Assembly (NCBI GenBank): GCA_907163375.1
Contig: CAJQUW010007735.1
Coordinates: forward strand, 233,501 to 297,500
Length of the DNA: 64,000 nt
DNA from: Prostheceraeus crozeri
Lineage: Eukaryota > Platyhelminthes > Polycladida > Euryleptidae
Direction of reading: 5' to 3'
The notes beneath the pieces are model-generated. The model saw nothing but the letters and a program-made list of their open reading frames with translations. It was not told where the DNA came from and ran no database searches. Made by a program: the position numbers and the translations under genes. Position 1 is the stretch's first letter, and each line of letters opens with the position of its first letter. Positions 51,701 through 60,700 of the stretch are shown here, one piece after another.

Positions 51701-54700
51701 TATGTACAATAAAAGTGAGTAGGTAAAGACCACGCCGCTTCGTGTGACAGACACATCAAAAGGTGGGACCGTGTAGTCATAATACAACGCATTATATAAC
51801 AATGAAACCGAAATGTGTTAATACCGCTAGAAGTTTGGTAGTTCGCACTTGCGGTTCATAGCGGGTCTAAATCTGTCAATTTGACGAGATTCATTAATTC
51901 GGCAGTCAACGGTATTGTCACTTTTGTCCAAGATAACTTTGGTCAGGTCGTTAATTGACGGAACTTGTTCGTCCGCGTGAAATTTCCAGAAGTGCTCATG
52001 CAGAGCATTTTTCTTGTTCTTATTGGTGATAACGCGCTGGTGTTCTTTATACCTATTAGTGAACGGGCGGTCAGTTTGACCGATGTAGAAATCGCCACAC
52101 AATAAGCAGGTAAATTTATAGACTAAAAACGGGTCGTAGCAAGAATACTTGTTAAGCAGTTTTGTACAGATGGTACAATCTCCGTGTTTTCTGCTTTGTT
52201 TTTTAGTGTTGGTGACTTGGGATATAGTAAGACCTAGTTTATTAATTATTTGAATAGGTCAGTCACATTGTTTGGCCAGTTTTTTTCAATTTGCGATTAC
52301 AGCGATCGCTGACATAGTTCAGTATACATACGACGTTCTTTTCACTGGTGTTCATATGTTTGCTTTTATTTTTCTGCTTACTTTTAGAGATATCGTTGCC
52401 GGAAAACCTGAAGCGGTGTTGAAGGGTTTTAAAGATTCGTTTTGTTCTGTTATGTTGTGTTTTTTGCACAACGCCAGGAAAATTGAATTACCTTCTGTTC
52501 CTAGCCTTCAACATCATGAAATGCATGCGTCTGACGTTAGGTATGAGTACCAAAATTTACTTCAGTTAATACGTAACCTCAATATGCGATTATTCCGTTC
52601 GCCAATATTTTTTTGGATATGTAGGGATGTCTGATTATTTATGCAAGTTTATCTTGGGGGCTGACCGACAAAATTTCGCTTTGATATCCGCCAAAGTCAT
52701 GTCTTCATTCTTCCAAATATTGTAATCCAGATCTTCATTCTCACCCAAGATTCTTGGGGTGCTGACACAAGATTGAACAAATTGACTGCAGCACAATGTA
52801 TCTAGACTCCATTAATCTCAGCGAACCAAATGTTGATAATTATAATATATGTTGATAGATTATTTATTTCAATTATAGTTGTGTGATATTATGATTTCAG
52901 TACAACCAATTGTTTGTAATTGCGTTCGATTAGTACATCTTGTGTTGTAAACCTGCTCGGTTGTATAGACTAGTGTTGGTGTTCGTTTCACCGCTTGCTT
53001 TGCAAATACATGTATATGCACGTTGTTGAGAACTTCAAGTACTTCTCATGATCTATTAACCAAATACAAGCAAATTACAAATCAGCGATTGATTGTTGAT
53101 GTCGAATCTGAATACTAAGAGGTTTGATGATGATAGTAAAATATTGATAGTAATAGTGGTCTATCACTATGGATATCTCAGACATAACCAGGATAACCAG
53201 GCTAAAATTTTGAAGAAAATGTGTGCTTTACTATTATGGTTGAGGATCTTGGGTCTAAGCATGGGGTATACCAAAGATCAAGATTTGACCCAACCTTGCT
53301 CAGATGCATTTGAATTCATTACTTGGATCATGCATACTGCATGTTGCACAAAATATGTGGACTTGTAAAGCTACCATTGTTAATCACACGGTAAAAAATC
53401 TAGCACTGCAATGTCGACTTTTATATTTCCGATTACATGCACGCTGTACCTGTACTCATGTAATAGAAGCATTGAATTTTCGTATGTGAGTGGTAGTGCA
53501 ACCAACACTGTACAGTGCAGTGTAATAGTTTCTTGAATAAATAGCGTAATAGAAATATTTTAACCTGAACTTACGAATTTCGTGCGCAGTAAGTAAAGCC
53601 TGACATTGATAAATGTCCTTCAATTCAATATGCAAATGTACTTCCTTCACATCGTTATACGTTCATTTTCTCTTTATCAGTTGCCGCGTTTGTGAAACTA
53701 TAATCCGACGCCTTCTTTGACTCAGTTGACCTGTAGTGCACTGTGTCATTGGCACTGTTAATCGTGTGATCGAAACATGTGAGCCCGATACTACCATTGC
53801 TGGATGAATCGAACGCAATACGTCCGACTCCAGCATTTGACGATGCATAATGTCACTATTATTCATCGAAATTGCTTCTTATTCACTACTAATGACGTGA
53901 ATACATTCACCAATGTGACCAATACCTTAGTGCTGGGATGACAGTGCTTATCGCCAGAGACAGCTAGATGCATGCAAAATAATTATGTCAACGTGCAAGT
54001 GCAAGAGGTGCCTGGTTTCCAATCAGCTACAATTCTCATGTTCAGTATCAAGCTATCGCTGATATAGTGACGTCGCAATCTGAGTTAATATCAAGATAAA
54101 CGTCTTTATGCTGCAGTACGTATAATGAACTTTATCTAAAATTGTATCTGCAAAAGGAGAGCGCGTGATCGTTTCCTCCAAAATGGGAACAACTTCAAGA
54201 GACACTGAGGATGACAGACATGCGCTTGGCGCCTGCATTTCGTTTTACTCCGTTCCTTAGAATGTCATGACTCATACATTATCTATTCAACAACGTATGT
54301 TAACATGACCGCTGAGCACACGTGGTTGAGCATTATGATTCTCAAAATTTAGGACATTTTTCTCCAACCTCTCAACTTGAGCATCATCAGTTTCGATGAA
54401 AATTGTCTGACAGGTGTCTTTTTGGAGTGTCAAGCGTAATTGTTTACTTTGCTTAGATATTTCTTTCATTTTTCTTTTGTCAAACGTATGAAACTCTAGC
54501 ACGATTGCAGCTATAGCGGAATGCTGTCTAGCCCTATCAGTCCCGCTTACTCTTGATCCAACCTGAAACAAACTCGTTTTTTTGGTTAGATACATACGTA
54601 TGCATTCGCACATAACGTACATGCTCGCACATAACGTACATATTCGCAACGTACACATCTTGCAGCTCGTGACAATCAAGTTAATTTTTAGAAAATTAAT

Positions 54701-57700
54701 TTGGCGCTAATGCCACTTATGCTATGAGAAAACATAGCTACTGTCAGGAACTGATTATCCCTAACTGATCTTTTTGGAACAAATGCTGAATAGCGGAAGA
54801 CATAGCTGTAAGAACGGAATGCATATTGAGATACAAATACATAAGGCATACTAAATGTGCGTGTGCGAAACACTAGCATAAGTTGCGTGATCTTTGATAA
54901 TAGCGCTGATACAATCAATTGCATTTGTAGCATGAAACATGTGGTAAGCCATGTGAGCATGAAGCATGTGGTAAGCCTGTGAAATGAACATGTGATAAAG
55001 TCACACTTTGTCCGGTATAGGAGACTGAATTCAAACCTAGGTTGGGTGAAGACTAAATTACTAAGTAGATCAAGAATTTATTTATGTAATGCCTGCACTC
55101 AGCAATCAACACTTAGAGATGACAGTGGAAGTTAAATGGATGATTATCTGGTTCTGCGGTCTAAAGCATAGCTTGTGCACGGAATGATGCCATCACTATT
55201 GCTATTAAAAAAAATTAGAATCAAATTGTCTTGTAAAAGCAGCAAATCTGACGGAAACCCTTCGATGTTACTTATTGGCAGAAGTTTGGCCGCCTAAATT
55301 GTTGTCATGTTGCTAGTTGGACATCAGTTATTTACTTTGCTACAGCCTTGGTTTAATACTCTCATTTATAAATATGCGTTGATTTGAAAGTAATTTATTA
55401 GTGATTGCATAATCGAGTCTTTTAATAAATTTGAGTGACCTCGGTAACGGAAGAATAGATCGCGGGTTGAATATTTGTGGTGGAGCGAGCCGTGGTCGTA
55501 CTCCTGTCTGAATGTACTCAGGCCGGGTCCATTCACCAGTTTGTTTGTATAATGTTTGGCAGACAATCGACGTATGAATTAGCAGCACATTTTGTCCAAC
55601 ATTAGTATTACCGAATGCAGTGTAATCTCATTGTGGTTTTCAGATCTTCGGACCAGTCATGCAAATCATCAAGTTTGATGGTGAAGCTGAGCTGTTGGAG
55701 AGAGCCAATAAAACTGTCTATGGTCTTGCCGCCGCTATTGTGTCTAACGATTTAGACAGAGTCAACTACCTCATTCAAGGCTTACGTGCTGGAACTGTCT
55801 GGTATGTGCAAGGTGCATGAACATCAGCTTGGCAGTGTTATTTACACATCTCTTCCATTTCAGGGTTAATTGTTATGACGTTTTCGACCCCGCAGCACCT
55901 TTCGGTGGCTTCAAAATGTCTGGACAAGGACGAGAGTTGGGAGAATACGGATTGGAGGCATATACAGAAGTGAAAACGGTAAGTTTTGGGAAAGAAGTTG
56001 AATCTGAAGGAAATGCATCGATTCCCGCCCGGCTAGCTGCTCGGCCTGACTACAGATAGAAGAATATGTGCTTAGCTGGAAATCTCAGAACCGTTCTGAC
56101 CGACATGATCATGCCACCAGTGGAAAATTCACCCAATTCTACACAACTGAGGCTTCATGTGAGCTCATGCTGTGCAGGCTATGACGGTACACGCAACACT
56201 CAATTCATCATGGAACCCATTAACGGGACGAGATTTCAATCATGCTATTCATCTCTACCCATCCGGCAATGTTTGTAATGTGGCCGTTCATGATCGTAGC
56301 TCATGGCATGTGATCGTTATGAGCTATATTTAGAAGCCCCTCGCTTCTTTGTAATCGAGCATCATTGGATGAGCGACTTCCGCACTTAGACTATTGGATT
56401 CTTCTCATAAACAGACAGGCTCATGATGTCGGACTGCCTCACTTACAACTCTATACTTCATATCCACGCAGATTTGGTTGATTTTCTTCAGACGTGACTG
56501 TAAAACATGTTCGGCTAAAATCAACTTTGCCACGGCTAATTGAGCTTTTTCATCATCGCTTCGGCTCGAGTTGAGATAACATGAATTCGGCTAGCTTCGG
56601 CTAGGCATCCTTCAGCCGTGCTTATCTATAGCAGCAAGTTGATGTAGCTGCTATTGGAGATGAGAGTGTTCATCTTAAGTAGATCATGCCGCGTGATTGA
56701 AGTGGTCATGTGTCTTGATGAGCCAATAAGCAGAAGTATGCGCTGATATCCGTGGCACAGTGGTTAAGTGCTTGGCCTAGTGATCTTTCGATCCGGAGGT
56801 CGAGCCCCGAAAATGTCAATGGAAGTCGGCAGAAAGGGCATCCGGAGCTAAGATGCCACAACGCTCCAGATTAGTCTGACTATGTCGGCGGCGTCCAATC
56901 CCTCAGTTTGGGAGAGTAGTGACGTAAAGCCATCATCATCATACGCTGATCATGATAATTATTGGAATATGATGGCAGACAGACCACGATGAGTGCCGTA
57001 AAAGGATCGCTAGATAGTCTAAATTGTTTCTATGTGTCTTTGTCGTTGATTAACCTGAAGTTCCGGCAAGCCACAGCTCGCTACTTCCTTGCAACTTTTT
57101 TATTTCCTTCAACCTGATCTTCGCCAAGTACCAAGCGCTCATGCTGCACCATTTTCTTCGAATTAATCATCTTAGGCGAGAGGGAGACAGTTGGGACAGC
57201 GGAAATTCGCTTCTTCTTGAAAGGATGTAATTGGAAGCTCTTTTATGACACTTCAATTTTCAGGAAATACAGAGGACAGCTTTCGCCGACTCCCCTGCCT
57301 CAGCAGTTACAAGACCACTTTCCAGACTTTGTGGATTCTCTGAGCTTCCCAGTTACTATGCATTGAATTTCCTCCCGCTGATCTTCAAACCACACCGCCC
57401 AAAGCCATCTCTCAACTTTTAAAACATATTCGTGACTCCTTGCTTGGAGGTTGTCGATAAGACGAGATCATCGTGATGCAACAGAAGCTCCCATGAGTCA
57501 TATTCCCTGCATTCCTTCAACGCTGCCGCCTTCACTAATGAACAACAAAGGACTAAGCGGTTTGATGTAACCCTTTATGTCTTGATCTGCTGATTAGTTC
57601 CAGTATAGTTTTCCTGAATACTCAAATTGTCGGTGTTTTCTAACCGTTTCACAATGCAGTTCATGAAAAATCGGTTTCATTCAATTTATGTGAGCGATTT

Positions 57701-60700
57701 AATGTAGGATGCTTAGAAATGTAATCTTCAGATGGAATTTATATGAGTACATTTTGGAGCAGTGCGAAGGAGCACGATATCACACAAAACAAATGAACCC
57801 TATCTGCACGAAGCCAGAAGAGCGCATCGGGATCGAACGGTGGTTCGACCCGATTCCCTGCTACCTCCCAAAGAGTGATAATAGCATGAAAATCACTGTA
57901 GAGCAAGTTCGGTGTGTGAACTTTCTAATGGTGCCATCGTTTACTCCTACTGTGTCGTTTTCATACTTAGAGTAGCCATTCAAATTTTAAATTTACCTTT
58001 TTTCATAATTTTCACACTTTAAAATTTTATTGAATTTGATCTGATCACGATTTTATTTTAAAATAGCATTGTGACGTATGCGGTTATGGTTATACAAATC
58101 CTTGATTGCTAATTATGCTGCATGAATGGCTATAATGCATTTAGAGCTACAGCAAAAACACGCGTATTTAGAATGCTGACAAGATCAGCTTGTACAGCTA
58201 CAGAGCTGATCATAAAAACGGACCATCTGAATTTGGATGAAGTTCAATCGGTTCTTATGCCTTCCAATCGCACCGCTCAACAACGTGCCACTCATCATTC
58301 GAGAGCTTGCATTCTCAGCTTTCAAATGAGATATAGACTTGTATCCGGTTTTGCATATGCTGAGCACAGCTCAAAATGTGAAAATCGCAATTTTTCAGTA
58401 TGAAAACATGTGAGTTGATAATGAATCAGGCGCGAGGAGAACGAGCACTTTATGAGCTCTCTTTTGATATACTGGTCATTGAATAGCTGTTTTTCAAACT
58501 TCTTCAGCATTTTTTCTCATTACCGAACAAGTACACCATAACATGCTAGTTAAGCAATATGTAGTCACTGAGAGAGAACAGAGACATGTCTTCGCTAATT
58601 GCTTTATTTTGAACCTTCGTTCACCTTACATGCTGTTTATGTAAACATTTTTGATGAAAGTGAGACCATAACATTTTCAGCCAGAAGTGATTTTTTTATA
58701 TACAGTGCATCAAAAGAGAGCTCAGAAAATAATTGTTCTCCTGTGCTTGATTCATTATCAACTCACATGTTTTCATATTGAAAAATTGTGATCTGTTAAT
58801 TGAACGATTTTCATAGTTTGAGTTCTGTTCAGCAAATACAAAACCGGATACAAGTCTATCATAGCTCATTTTAAAGCTGAGAATGCAAGCTCTCGAATGA
58901 TGTATGGCACGTTGTTGAGCGATGCGATTGGAAGGCATGAGAATCAATTGAACTTAATCGAAATTTAGGTGGTCCGTTTTTATGATCAGCTCTGTAATAC
59001 AAGCAAAAGATGTGTGTATGAAATATGAAGAATGTTCTTTCAAACAGTGTGTTACAATATATCTGTGAAATTATGTGTGCATTCAGTGACATTATAAAGA
59101 CAAATTGAAGACACGCTAAGTTTTTTTTAAGTCACGAAAATGCACAAGAATACTTCTTAAATATGGCATTATTATTAGATATTTAGAACATTATATTCTT
59201 GGACATTATATTCAAATTTCTTTGACTGCAATCGATGGCTTCTGCTGAAAATCAGTTTGTTTCATACTCGTAGAAAATTATCACACAAAATGTTAGCAGA
59301 AAGGTGGCACAATACAAACATTTTAAAAATACAGATTTTAGAATAGTTAATATCTTAACAATAGACCAAATCCAAACCTGTTTTGGAAAAGTTTGAAAAT
59401 AAGCGAAATCCAAAACCAACGAAAAATTAGATAACGTGGTCTGATCTCAAAAGAATCACGACAGAAATTTGACAAGGGCCGAATGTCGCCTCCCCTACGT
59501 GCGGATTAAAAGATTTTATGCTTCGTCCATGCCTGGAATTGTAGATGGACAATGAATTTGATCTATCGGAGCGATCGGATCTAGAGATGTAAATAGAAAA
59601 AATATGGTTTTCTTGAGCTGCCAATCCGATAGGGTTATCCGGTCTCCGTGACACAGTGGTTAAGTGCTTGGCTTAGCGATCTTCTAGTCAAGAGGTCGAG
59701 ACCGGAAGGTGTCATTGGAAGTCGCCAGTAAGGGCATTCGGACTAAAAGATCACGACGCTCTAGATTAAAGTCTCTGTCAGCAACGTCCAAGCCCCCAGT
59801 ATGGGTGGAGTAGTGACGTTCAACCATTCATTCATCATCTCATCAGCAAGTGCAGAGTTTGTCATTATAAATTGCCCCATCCAAATTACATCTGACTTCA
59901 ATCTATAATTATCCTGCCTTTCATTCGTGTTGTACATTATTGTGTAATTAAGAACGCACTTTAATGCATCATTGGAAAATTTATAACACCAGTTTTTAAA
60001 TGAGTTGTGCCCATATCCGTAACTGTGTAGCCTGAACAAAGGTCAAGATGTAAAAATCACCTACTTTAGAAGTTCCATTTTTTTCAGTAAGAAATATGTA
60101 AGCATAATGAATCGGATACTAGGAGAAAGCGTTTTCTTAGAGCTTTCTTTGGATGGATTATATTGCTCGTTGAATTCTCCGAACTTTTAAATGAATCGTT
60201 ATATCACTAATTCATTGCATAATCTTATATTTATATTGATCTCCTGATATGTTGTTTACAAGCAATGAGTCTTTTGGGGATACCAAGGTCTTTATCATGA
60301 TAATTGATGCATTTAACTGATGTCATTTAACTGATTATTAGCTCCCTCTCTTTTGTTTTTGAAAGTCGTGAACAAGGAAGACGAGGTATAGAAAAAACGT
60401 ATTTTGATTGCGTATTGCATAGTTAGAAATTGTGAGTTCAAATGAAAGACTCCCTTTCTACTCAATATATCTGTCAATCTGTATACAGTGCACATTGAAA
60501 GATTGGAATGATCACAGATATTTTTTGTCCCGATTATAGATAGCTGGCTTCCAAATTCAAATTTGGCAGAGCTTGCAGCCTTTTGAGTGCGGCACTCAGC
60601 AGTGCATTCGTAATAAGTTGAAAAAATTTTGAAGATTATTTCTCACATAAAGTTAGTAAGATTGACCATTGATTCTTATAATGTACTAATGTACTATAGT

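Larger units (their letters stand above)
47105..51820. other. ALDH2-like intron 6, 47.1-51.8 kb
   Basis: No gene recognised. It contains the 54-bp duplication at 48860-48965, an AC microsatellite near 50268-50284, and AT-rich runs near 49890. Confidence 0.5.

Noticed and set aside
57835-57860. GGTTCGACCCG resembling a tRNA B box
   Set aside because: No A box or cloverleaf pairing is present upstream at a plausible distance.
58122-58947. Paired ORFs with a shared HHSRACILS peptide taken as a gene
   Set aside because: They are the two arms of one inverted repeat read on opposite strands.
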